Origin: an uncultured Candidatus Saccharibacteria bacterium | GTDB lineage: Bacteria; Patescibacteriota; Saccharimonadia; Saccharimonadales; Saccharimonadaceae | Assembly (NCBI GenBank): GCA_949063825.1 | Contig: CARSRA010000003.1 | Coordinates: 13,882 to 45,889, forward strand | DNA length: 32,008 nt | Direction: 5' to 3' | In this document: piece after piece, positions 23,401-28,456 of the stretch | How positions within the stretch are numbered: the stretch's first letter is position 1 | How the letters are laid out: each line of letters begins with the position of its first letter | Notes under the pieces: model-generated | Told to the model about the DNA's origin: nothing | The model's input: the letters and a program-made list of their open reading frames with translations, nothing else | The model's database searches: none | Made by a program: the position numbers and the translations under genes

Positions 23401-23900
23401 ATCTGTGAATAGATTACAATGATTAAACAGATGATGAAGATAATATTGGTCAAGTCGCGTAAATACTTCCAAACCAGGTAGATTGGCGATTTATTACCCA
23501 TAGCAATCGGGTTCACCTCAAGCATATCTTTGATGGCGTTATAGAGCATGTCAGTTGCGCCAGCGATTACACTACTGCTTGGGCAGACAATCCAAGATAA
23601 TGATCCGGTTTGTTCTTGGCAGGCGTCTTTCGTCGCCTCGCCTTCAGTTTCCTGTTCTTCTGATCCCTCTTCCTCGGAGTCTTCATCGTGATTTTCGTTT
23701 TGATCTCCATCTTGGTCTCCGTTTGGATGTCCGACTTCCGGATCTTCTGGATCTGATGGGGTCTCTGTTTCGTCAGGTACGGGGTCAGCATAAACATTAG
23801 CGACAAAAGGTGAATCCGAAGGTAGCACAAAACTACCAGCGCAGAGTAGCCCGAGCGCTAGTAATATTGCTGTCAAAAGCTTAGCGGTTAATTTCTTCAT
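20430..23900 (-). CDS. VirB6/TrbL-like polytopic channel protein with long C-terminal extension
   Basis: 1156 residues from the ATG at 23900, which has GGAAGG 6 nt upstream; the frame stays open a little further but that start is weaker. A signal peptide (KLLTAILLALGLLCAGSF) is followed by an acidic Pro/Glu/Asp linker (about 40-95). Roughly six to seven membrane helices then lie between about 145 and 385, including IIFIICLIIVIYSQI, LIISVVLVNLSFLFCALAV, LIALLIMISPLAFVAYLLPN (with the TEKWFEKWKSLLFRML amphipathic stretch after it) and ILGVAVQIFPLFFGWSLMKM. This arrangement matches the VirB6/TrbL channel family. The C-terminal 770 residues are soluble, Asn/Asp-rich and not recognised, with a Gly/Ala/Asn-rich low-complexity patch at about 990-1030. 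It is the first gene of the operon behind a strong promoter. Extended VirB6 proteins occur in other intracellular or epibiotic bacteria. Confidence 0.82.
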   Translation of the reverse strand: MKKLTAKLLTAILLALGLLCAGSFVLPSDSPFVANVYADPVPDETETPSDPEDPEVGHPNGDQDGDQNENHDEDSEEEGSEEQETEGEATKDACQEQTGSLSWIVCPSSSVIAGATDMLYNAIKDMLEVNPIAMGNKSPIYLVWKYLRDLTNIIFIICLIIVIYSQITGLGVQNYGVKRILPRLIISVVLVNLSFLFCALAVDVSNVIGESLRGTFATISEQVLEHAELGEAVKNFSLSDFLVTVLSGGTIVGVTISAIGGGQYIFFMLLVILVGAVVAVISGLITIAARQALIALLIMISPLAFVAYLLPNTEKWFEKWKSLLFRMLVFYPLFSFLFGASQAIGYTLILAAKNGYGIILGVAVQIFPLFFGWSLMKMSGTVLEAINRGVRKVASPIQRGLTGWGLSHAEQSRQYHIANSTSPGAKLRRYLDYRQTLRELDTKNSTDTRHDRALEAAYKTASSSRGHNADGNLHWDPIANRYTQNAKMSSLYQTRASTAESAYKNTLTAYGRIFSNSSAASRLSEAHAEAYKDNMAQQFLTANEAQADQDYLLGQYLKAQNNQEKDPYEFNRLVKSAAGSLGHTGESSIMGQVIINNATTESRRRTEARVMITKFGIDKLAFRGMTLDTEHINDNGIETDENGYEIQDDQYRMKNGYTHRKWKHYIGRHKTTGAEITKEEYDRLDPIERSQYTKVKYVDIKDDNGNIVQRVFDDDAGYMKELLNDTIAIGDPINDRYLAEIGVAHANSEKTGILRKYHSTIANAINSSGYGEHNAADSMMVTSQANLGYITSAAQLSIAQLQSIGVAVKPGKFLLNDANFIKKWARIIRATYGLEGPNGEKPEDFSYFFPDDELYNYRNVNAHDLPGLRLENITDDDGNVIGKKWVEIPPEKLSEMTYDEVVQARKDCLKHKIIPKSISRMIGITNREFSPAVIDAQKPGTLTELKDLVQTLISVDEYNSNEDVAFENRPDGTMDTLVSKADRHALMSIYSDIDSGAGGARANRAGGNSGNSGANRASGTNRAGNRSSGAPGSAPRNVAGSKFVDKIYRNMSLQDDFDRRNDPAANEISIREIFMLHADVDEIKQLIFSLFNEAEKLQNYADRSQEIFDEHLADFKPESTEDGIDNTVNYWQELESVLHEIEQDLIDLVHQAYATK

Positions 23901-23942
23901 TTTCACCCTTCCCAAATTGGCCTACTATAGACCTATACTTCC

Positions 23943-23971
23943 ATTATATCACACATAACCTTTTTAGTCAA
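23943..23971 (-). promoter_or_regulatory. Main promoter of the T4SS-like operon
   Basis: Minus-strand TTGACT (23971-23966), a 17-nt spacer and TATAAT (23948-23943), with TGA before it as an extended -10. This is the strongest gene-sense promoter in the window. Its leader carries the GGAAGG site of the VirB6-like gene. Confidence 0.75.
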
Positions 23972-24061
23972 GTACTTTTATGTAAAATTGCTTATATTTC
24001 AATAATCTTATGTTTATTTTCCGTAAGAGGATCCTAAAAAATGTGTGTAGCGAAGAAAAAC

Positions 24062-24090
24062 TTGGTTTTTTGTCAGAATAATGTTAAAAT
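24062..24090 (+). promoter_or_regulatory. Promoter of the pilin cluster, leaderless type
   Basis: TTGGTT (24062-24067), a 17-nt spacer and TAAAAT (24085-24090), with exactly 6 nt (CAGAGT) to the ATG at 24097. It is divergent from the T4SS-like operon promoter, about 90 nt away. Confidence 0.55.
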
Positions 24091-24096
24091 CAGAGT

Positions 24097-24801
24097 ATGA
24101 AACGCAGAGTGTTAGCGATTTTGAGTGGGGTTTTGATCGCCTTCAGTAGTCTAGTAGCGTCTCCGGCTCAGGCAATGGCGGCTGCTTCGGATTGTGGTGG
24201 CTCTTTACTTGGATTGCGACCATGGTATTACGGTATCTGTAATGGTAGTGGCGAAAATGTCGAAATTAAGAAGCCGGGAAAAGGCGATGGTAAGCTAGCA
24301 AAATTCATCTGGACGATTGTGTTAAATGTTCTTTTTGATTTGTCGATCGTAGTTGGCTATATTGCTTTAGCGATGATTATCTATGGTGGCTATCAGTACC
24401 TCTCTTCTCAGGGCGATCCAGGCAAGATGGCTAAAGGCATGAAAACTTTAATGTCGGCAGTGATTGGTACGACGATTGCCCTCAGTGCATCCGTGGTGAT
24501 CAATACTGTATCGGCGGTGCTTGGTGCAGATTTCTTTAGTGGGGAGATTAATCAAGACGAAATTAGCAGAAATATGCTCAAGGATATCTTAAAATATGCC
24601 TATTCGATGGCGGGCTTAATTGCAGTTGCATTTATTATCAAGGGCGGATTTGATTATATTTTCTCTCAAGGCGATCCAGGCAAGACCGCCAAAGGAACTC
24701 GTACTTTGATTACGGCGATTGCTGGGTTAGTGATTGTGATTGTGGCGCGACTACTTACGGCATTGATCCTTACTACGACCGGAGGAGCACTGAATCCATG
24801 A
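24097..24801 (+). CDS. Double VirB2/TrbC-like pilin (two fused pilin units)
   Basis: 234 residues. The signal peptide runs to about residue 30 (LSGVLIAFSSLVASPAQAMA). Two tandem pilin modules follow, each with a hydrophobic helix, a short loop with SQGDPGK, and a second hydrophobic helix. Module 1 is about 68-140 (VVGYIALAMIIYGGYQYLSS, then SQGDPGKMAKGMKTL). Module 2 is about 165-232 (SMAGLIAVAFIIKGGFDYIF, then SQGDPGKTAKGTRTLITAI). VirB2-type pilins normally hold a single pair of helices in about 70 mature residues, so this is an internal duplication. It could be a pilus-initiating subunit or a membrane dimer. The start is leaderless type. The end overlaps the next pilin gene as ATGA. Confidence 0.82.
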   Translation: MKRRVLAILSGVLIAFSSLVASPAQAMAAASDCGGSLLGLRPWYYGICNGSGENVEIKKPGKGDGKLAKFIWTIVLNVLFDLSIVVGYIALAMIIYGGYQYLSSQGDPGKMAKGMKTLMSAVIGTTIALSASVVINTVSAVLGADFFSGEINQDEISRNMLKDILKYAYSMAGLIAVAFIIKGGFDYIFSQGDPGKTAKGTRTLITAIAGLVIVIVARLLTALILTTTGGALNP

Positions 24802-25202
24802 AACGACGATTTGTGACGATTTTGACTGTGTGCGCGATGCTACTGTGTGGGATTGGCCTAGTGTCTGTCCCTTCCCCGGCATATGCGGCAAAAAATGTAT
24901 GTGATGATGCTGACGCAACAATGAAGGAAGTCCTTGGTTGCAAGGATGAACAAAAGAAGGCTACCGTCGGTACAGTGATCAACGCTTGGATTGCTGTTGT
25001 ATTGAGTTTTGTGGGTGTAGCGGCGATAGTCATGATTGTTATCGGTGGTGTTTTTTATACTAAAAGTATGGGGGACCCTGGTAAGGCCAAAAGAGCACGC
25101 GATACAATTATTTATGGCGTAGTAGGATTGATCGTAGCATTGCTAGCCTACGCCATTGTGGCGCTGGTGACCGAGAATATCGGTGTTTCTGGCAAGCTTT
25201 GA
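24798..25202 (+). CDS. VirB2/TrbC-like pilin
   Basis: 134 residues. The signal peptide is about 1-30 (TILTVCAMLLCGIGLVSV, with PAYA at the likely cleavage site). A short exported segment has two cysteines (NVCDDAD and EVLGCKDE). The first hydrophobic helix is AWIAVVLSFVGVAAIVMIVI, followed by FYTKSMGDPGKAKRARDTII and a second helix GVVGLIVALLAYAIVALV. The loop reads SMGDPGK, differing from SQGD in the paralogues. Translation is coupled to the double pilin by the 4-nt overlap. The TGA stop supports standard decoding. Confidence 0.82.
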   Translation: MKRRFVTILTVCAMLLCGIGLVSVPSPAYAAKNVCDDADATMKEVLGCKDEQKKATVGTVINAWIAVVLSFVGVAAIVMIVIGGVFYTKSMGDPGKAKRARDTIIYGVVGLIVALLAYAIVALVTENIGVSGKL

Positions 25203-25218
25203 CGTAAGCAAAAATCCC

Positions 25219-25247
25219 TAGACAAAAGTCTCATGTTGCGGTATGAT
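25219..25247 (+). promoter_or_regulatory. Promoter of the third pilin gene
   Basis: TAGACA (25219-25224), a 17-nt spacer and TATGAT (25242-25247). It is followed by AAAGGGAG and the ATG at 25283, so this gene uses a conventional leader. Confidence 0.5.
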
Positions 25248-25282
25248 AGAATCAAGAAATAATAGAAAAGGGAGAATTTCTA

Positions 25283-25696
25283 ATGAAAAAACTAACACTA
25301 AGTGTTATTGCGACAGTTTTGACTGTTTTTGGTCTCAGTGGCGTAGCGATGGTTTCACCGGCATTGGCAGGTGGTTTTTGTCCAGATGGCTCAACATGGG
25401 GTACTTCTTATACGCAGTGTTCAGAAGGCAAGGGTGGCATCGCGAATAAAGAGGATGATTTGATGAAAGTCCTTAATACTGTGATCGATGTCGTCTTGGG
25501 TGTAATTGGTTTTGTGGCAGTTGCCATGATTATTCTTGGTGGTATCAGCTATACTACTTCTCAGGGTGACGCCGCAAAGACTACTAAAGCTCGCAATACC
25601 ATCCTTTATGGTGTGGTTGGTCTTGTAATCGCACTTTTGGCATTCGCGATCGTGAACTTCGTTCTCAACAGTGTATTTGCGCCTGCTACAGCCTAG
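25283..25696 (+). CDS. VirB2/TrbC-like pilin
   Basis: 137 residues. The signal peptide ends at about residue 30 (VAMVSPALA, then GGF). The short surface loop has a Cys pair in FCPDGSTWGTSYTQCSEG. Helix 1 is VIDVVLGVIGFVAVAMIILG, the loop is GISYTTSQGDAAKTTKARNT, and helix 2 is ILYGVVGLVIALLAFAIVNF. The C-terminal half is close to the next two members at the DNA level, including a shared 25-nt stretch around 25587-25611. A good AAAGGGAG ribosome binding site and its own promoter suggest this may be the main pilin, but expression level is inferred. Confidence 0.85.
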   Translation: MKKLTLSVIATVLTVFGLSGVAMVSPALAGGFCPDGSTWGTSYTQCSEGKGGIANKEDDLMKVLNTVIDVVLGVIGFVAVAMIILGGISYTTSQGDAAKTTKARNTILYGVVGLVIALLAFAIVNFVLNSVFAPATA

Positions 25697-25706
25697 GACT
25701 CTGATT

Positions 25707-26117
25707 ATGAAAAAAATAAAGCAACTATTATTAGTAGGACTCGCAATGGTTTGCGGTATGGTGGAATTGCTCGCCATACCAGCACAAGACGTGACAGCTA
25801 TTACTTGCCCAAAAGGTACCAAACATTCTGGGCAGCCCATGAATACTTACGCTGACTGTAATCTTGATACTACCGGTGATAATGCTGGCTCGAGTGTGAT
25901 GACCCGTATCAATACTGGTATCAACGTCGTCCTCGGTATTATTGGCGTAGTTGCAGTTATCATGATTATCCTTGGCGGTATCCAATACACTACCTCACAG
26001 GGTGATGCTGCGAAAGCTACTAAAGCTCGCAATACCATCCTCTATAGTGTAGTTGGTCTAATCATTGCTCTTCTTGCTTTTGCTATTGTTAACTTTGTGC
26101 TTACGAGTGTATTTTAG
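25707..26117 (+). CDS. VirB2/TrbC-like pilin, 3' part identical to the gene at 26583
   Basis: 136 residues, starting at the ATG at 25707, which gives a proper signal peptide (KKIKQLLLVGLAMVCGMV), rather than the further upstream in-frame ATG at 25671 that overlaps the previous gene. The exported part has TCPKGTKHSGQPMNTYADCN, again a CP..GT...C pattern. Helix 1, loop and helix 2 run IINV-like VVLGIIGVVAVIMIILGG, then IQYTTSQGDAAKATKARNT, then SVVGLIIALLAFAIVNFVLT. The DNA from 25920 to 26113 is exactly the same as 26991-27184. It sits 10 nt after the previous stop. Confidence 0.85.
   Translation: MKKIKQLLLVGLAMVCGMVELLAIPAQDVTAITCPKGTKHSGQPMNTYADCNLDTTGDNAGSSVMTRINTGINVVLGIIGVVAVIMIILGGIQYTTSQGDAAKATKARNTILYSVVGLIIALLAFAIVNFVLTSVF
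25920..26113 (+). repeat. 194-bp perfect repeat, copy 1 (pilin membrane module)
   Basis: Every base matches 26991-27184, including all synonymous positions. The repeat begins ATCAACGTCGTCCTCGG and stops two codons before the end of the gene. It covers the helix-loop-helix part only; the exported N-terminal part differs completely. Confidence 0.92.
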
Positions 26118-26122
26118 GTAAT

Positions 26123-26515
26123 ATGAAAAAATTTCTAGCCGTATTGATCGCAGTTTTTAGCCTTACTTTGACAGCGATTTGCGCACCAGCTTTTGCTGTT
26201 ACCTGCCCAGCGGGTACGGCGAATGCTGGCGGAACCAAAAATAATCTCGCCGAGTGCGATCTTGTAACGGTAGATGATCCTGCCAGCAAGGTTACTAGTA
26301 AGATCGAGAGTGCTATTAATCTCGGGCTTACTTTTGTGGGGATTGCGGCAGTGATCGTGATCATTATTGGCGGTATTGGTTATATCACTTCTCAAGGTGA
26401 TACTGGCAAATCCGTTAAGGCGCGTACCACGATCCTTTATGGGGTCATCGGTCTCGCGATTTGTCTCTTAGCTTACGCGATCGTGAATCTCGTGCTTTCG
26501 GGGGTCTTTGGTTAA
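26123..26515 (+). CDS. VirB2/TrbC-like pilin
   Basis: 130 residues. Signal peptide FLAVLIAVFSLTLTAICAPA with cleavage near AFA. The exported part is VTCPAGTANAGGTKNNLAEC, keeping the CP.GT...C pattern. Helix 1 is LGLTFVGIAAVIVIIIGGIG, the loop is YITSQGDTGKSVKARTTILY, and helix 2 is GVIGLAICLLAYAIVNLVLS. It is more diverged than the two genes that share the 194-bp repeat. The start lies 5 nt after the previous stop, so translation is probably by coupling. Confidence 0.85.
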   Translation: MKKFLAVLIAVFSLTLTAICAPAFAVTCPAGTANAGGTKNNLAECDLVTVDDPASKVTSKIESAINLGLTFVGIAAVIVIIIGGIGYITSQGDTGKSVKARTTILYGVIGLAICLLAYAIVNLVLSGVFG

Positions 26516-26530
26516 TTTGATCTTTTTAGC

Positions 26531-26561
26531 TTGACGCCTAGGTGCTAAGCTTGCATATAAC
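26531..26561 (+). promoter_or_regulatory. Possible promoter of the sixth pilin gene
   Basis: TTGACG (26531-26536) with CATATA after 17 nt or TATAAC after 19 nt. It is followed by a strong AAGGAGG site at 26571-26577. Spacing is not ideal, so this is tentative. Confidence 0.4.
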
Positions 26562-26582
26562 ACTAAATCTAAGGAGGTAAAA

Positions 26583-27191
26583 TTGTGTTTGGAAAGAAAG
26601 GTTTATGGGGGGGGTCTAATTTTATTAGTCTCTTTCTTTAGCGCGGTAGTTGTCACCCCGACACCGGTCTTGGCGGAAAGTAAGCGGGCCCAGCCTGCCT
26701 TCGGCGATCCGATTAGCGATGAGGCGGCAAACATCAAAGTTGAAGGTGAGGCAGCGAAATGTAAGCCTGGCACTGAGGGGTGCGCCGTGAGGGGATATAA
26801 ATGCTATCAAAGTGCTAAGCGTCCATATTATATCAACACTCAGAGTGAATGTGGCGTTGAAGACGATGATTATGTTAAAGATAAAGATGGTAATAAAGTC
26901 TGCACTAAAGACAAGGACGGTAAATGTTTGGTTGAAAACGGTCAGATTGTCTACGAGCGTAAGACTACGATGTGGTACCTGAATCGCGTGATCAACGTCG
27001 TCCTCGGTATTATTGGCGTAGTTGCAGTTATCATGATTATCCTTGGCGGTATCCAATACACTACCTCACAGGGTGATGCTGCGAAAGCTACTAAAGCTCG
27101 CAATACCATCCTCTATAGTGTAGTTGGTCTAATCATTGCTCTTCTTGCTTTTGCTATTGTTAACTTTGTGCTTACGAGTGTATTCAAATAA
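26583..27191 (+). CDS. Long VirB2/TrbC-like pilin with Cys-rich exported domain and G8 tract near the start
   Basis: 202 residues as read from the TTG at 26583. The signal peptide (LILLVSFFSAVVVTPTPVLA) is followed by an exported region of about 100 residues, much longer than in the paralogues. It has six cysteines (AAKCKPGTEGCAVRGYKCYQ, SECGVEDD, KVCTKD, GKCLVEN). The terminal helix-loop-helix is identical in protein and DNA to the gene at 25707. The AAGGAGG site is 5 nt from the TTG and 7 nt from a GTG at 26585, which is the better start by spacing and codon. The GTG frame closes at codon 19, unless the G8 tract (26607-26614) loses one G; it then reads MFGKKGLWGG into the pilin. Either the tract varies in the population or it is an assembly error. 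The call as a pilin does not depend on this. Confidence 0.78.
   Translation: MCLERKVYGGGLILLVSFFSAVVVTPTPVLAESKRAQPAFGDPISDEAANIKVEGEAAKCKPGTEGCAVRGYKCYQSAKRPYYINTQSECGVEDDDYVKDKDGNKVCTKDKDGKCLVENGQIVYERKTTMWYLNRVINVVLGIIGVVAVIMIILGGIQYTTSQGDAAKATKARNTILYSVVGLIIALLAFAIVNFVLTSVFK
26607..26614 (+). repeat. Eight-G homopolymer in the signal-peptide region of the sixth pilin gene
   Basis: With G8 the TTG at 26583 is in frame with the pilin. With G7 the GTG at 26585 would be, and with G9 the ATG at 26605 would be. This is the arrangement of a slipped-strand phase-variation tract. Confidence 0.7.
26991..27184 (+). repeat. 194-bp perfect repeat, copy 2 (pilin membrane module)
   Basis: Identical to 25920-26113 on the same strand, 1071 bp away. 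The identity ends two codons before the stop, after which the genes differ. Confidence 0.92.
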
Positions 27192-27213
27192 GCCATCGGT
27201 TCAGCTGTCATTA

Positions 27214-27249
27214 AATAGAAAAGTGTCGTGTCCTCGACGCTTTTCTATT
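27214..27249 (+). terminator. Rho-independent terminator of the pilin cluster
   Basis: A 15-bp stem with one G-T wobble (arms 27214-27228 and 27235-27249), a 6-nt loop, then AGTTTTTATC. It follows the last pilin stop by 22 nt. Confidence 0.85.
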
Positions 27250-27269
27250 AGTTTTTATCAATAATATGT

Positions 27270-27275
27270 TACAAT
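27270..27275 (+). promoter_or_regulatory. -10 element of the 27282 gene, leaderless type
   Basis: TACAAT followed by GTGATT and the ATG at 27282. No Shine-Dalgarno is visible. The -35 region is not clear. Confidence 0.45.
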
Positions 27276-27281
27276 GTGATT

Positions 27282-27770
27282 ATGGTATCAAAGACCTCAA
27301 TGCAGCGACAGATTCCAGAGTCGATTTCTTGGGAAGCTGAGGAATATATCGTGCGCGATAAGACTAGTTGGTGGTATGTTGGTTTGGCGGCATTGACTAT
27401 TGTTCTTTGCGGGATAGCGGTATTAATGCAATGGTGGACCTTCCTGATAGTAATTTTACTAAGTGCGATTTCCCTTGTTATCTATACGGTTCGTCCGCCA
27501 CGGATAATTCATTATTCCCTCACGCGCAAAGGACTCACAGAAGGAAATATTTTTCGTAGTTTTGATGATTTTAAATCTTTCGGTTTTTTGCAGGAGAATG
27601 GTCATTTTGCAATCGTACTTACGCCACGCAAGCGTTTTTCGCCTCGCGTTACAGTTTATTTTCCGCAGTCACAGGGCGAAGTGATCATTGACGCGTTGGG
27701 CTTACGTCTACCAATGGAAGAAGTACATATGGATTTACTCGATAGACTGATAAAATTCTTGCGTATTTAA
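27282..27770 (+). CDS. Two-TM membrane protein with soluble C-terminal domain, unknown function
   Basis: 162 residues. The polar start SISWEAEEYIVRDKTSWWYV leads into two closely spaced membrane helices (about 27-44 and 46-66: YVGLAALTIVLCGIAVLM and WTFLIVILLSAISLVIYTV). About 95 cytosolic residues follow, with a beta-rich pattern: PPRIIHYSLTRKGLTEGNIF, then FDDFKSFGFLQENGHFAIVL, then SPRVTVYFPQ. This layout resembles small bacterial PH-like membrane proteins that are common in Patescibacteria, but no function is known to me. A GTG at 27276 is in frame, but the -10 position favours the ATG at 27282. It stands alone between the pilin terminator and the next promoter. Confidence 0.72.
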   Translation: MVSKTSMQRQIPESISWEAEEYIVRDKTSWWYVGLAALTIVLCGIAVLMQWWTFLIVILLSAISLVIYTVRPPRIIHYSLTRKGLTEGNIFRSFDDFKSFGFLQENGHFAIVLTPRKRFSPRVTVYFPQSQGEVIIDALGLRLPMEEVHMDLLDRLIKFLRI

Positions 27771-27779
27771 GTTTAAGTG

Positions 27780-27788
27780 TGATATAAT
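27780..27788 (+). promoter_or_regulatory. Extended -10 promoter of the 27834 gene
   Basis: TGATATAAT (27780-27788), with TTGCGT about 18 nt upstream as a possible -35. The leader of about 40 nt carries AAGGTGGGAG before the ATG. Confidence 0.55.
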
Positions 27789-27833
27789 GTAAAATATACG
27801 TTAGGTAAATAATATTATAAGGTGGGAGAAACT

Positions 27834-28304
27834 ATGAACCAAAACCGCAACAAAGACAACGATTTGCAGCGGGCAATCGATGAGATCACCCAGAAGAATA
27901 CTGGTCAGACTCCGAAAGCTGCGAATCCAGCTCCGGCTCAGCCGCCAGTAGCACCAGCAGCTGCACCGAAACCACAAATGGCTGCTCCACAGCCAACAAT
28001 GGCGCCGCAGATGCCATCAAGCATGCCTGCAGGGATGCCGGCAAGTTATGGTCGCCCAATGAGCTACGGTGCCGATATTTCTAAGGTGAAGGAAGCTGCC
28101 CTAAAAGAGCTCTTCCCGATCATGGATCGTGTTGAAGTTGAGCCAGAAAAGCGCTTCTTGCTTTACCAGGAAATGCTTACGACTATGCGCGATAAGGCAG
28201 TGATTGCTCCAGCTTATGAAGCCGCACGTCAGATTCGTGATGACAAGGTTCGTGCTGATTCCCTACTTTATCTGATCAATAGCATTGACGAAATGAGCTT
28301 GTAA
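27834..28304 (+). CDS. Small Pro/Ala-rich protein with helical C-terminal domain, unknown function
   Basis: 156 residues. The ATG at 27834 has AAGGTGGGAG 4-5 nt upstream, while the in-frame GTG at 27822 lies inside that site and is rejected. Residues 1-25 are polar and charged. About 25-75 are Pro/Ala/Met/Gln-rich and probably disordered (AAPKPQMAAPQPTMAPQMPS). About 80-156 are predicted helical: ISKVKEAALKELFPIMDRVE, EPEKRFLLYQEMLTTMRDKA, AYEAARQIRDDKVRADSLLY. There is no signal peptide or membrane segment, so it is cytosolic. The domain architecture suggests a protein-protein adapter, but I do not recognise it. It has its own promoter and a strong terminator, so it is probably well expressed as a single-gene unit. 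Confidence 0.72.
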   Translation: MNQNRNKDNDLQRAIDEITQKNTGQTPKAANPAPAQPPVAPAAAPKPQMAAPQPTMAPQMPSSMPAGMPASYGRPMSYGADISKVKEAALKELFPIMDRVEVEPEKRFLLYQEMLTTMRDKAVIAPAYEAARQIRDDKVRADSLLYLINSIDEMSL

Positions 28305-28320
28305 AGACAGGCAAAAAATC

Positions 28321-28346
28321 AAGAACCTCCCATTTGGGAGGTTCTT
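28321..28346 (+). terminator. Rho-independent terminator after the 27834 gene
   Basis: A perfect GC-rich stem (AAGAACCTCCC paired with GGGAGGTTCTT, arms about 28321-28332 and 28335-28346), followed by TTAT with T run TTTT at its end. Confidence 0.88.
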
Positions 28347-28412
28347 TTATGTGTAGCCACAATGCTTATCATCCATAAACTGATCCATATACCGAACAAA
28401 AACCATCCAATT

Positions 28413-28440
28413 AAAATAGCCCCCGAGTGGAGGCTATTTT
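28413..28440 (-). terminator. Rho-independent terminator of the groES-groEL operon
   Basis: On the minus strand, AAAATAGCCTCC, loop ACTC, then GGGGGCTATTTT: 12 bp with one G-T wobble and a T run at the end. It lies 16 nt after the groEL stop. Confidence 0.82.
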
Positions 28441-28456
28441 AGGATTTGCGATATAT

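Noticed and set aside
25671..25706. Upstream in-frame ATG start at 25671 for the fourth pilin
   Set aside because: It overlaps the preceding gene and would put polar residues before a typical signal peptide starting at 25707.
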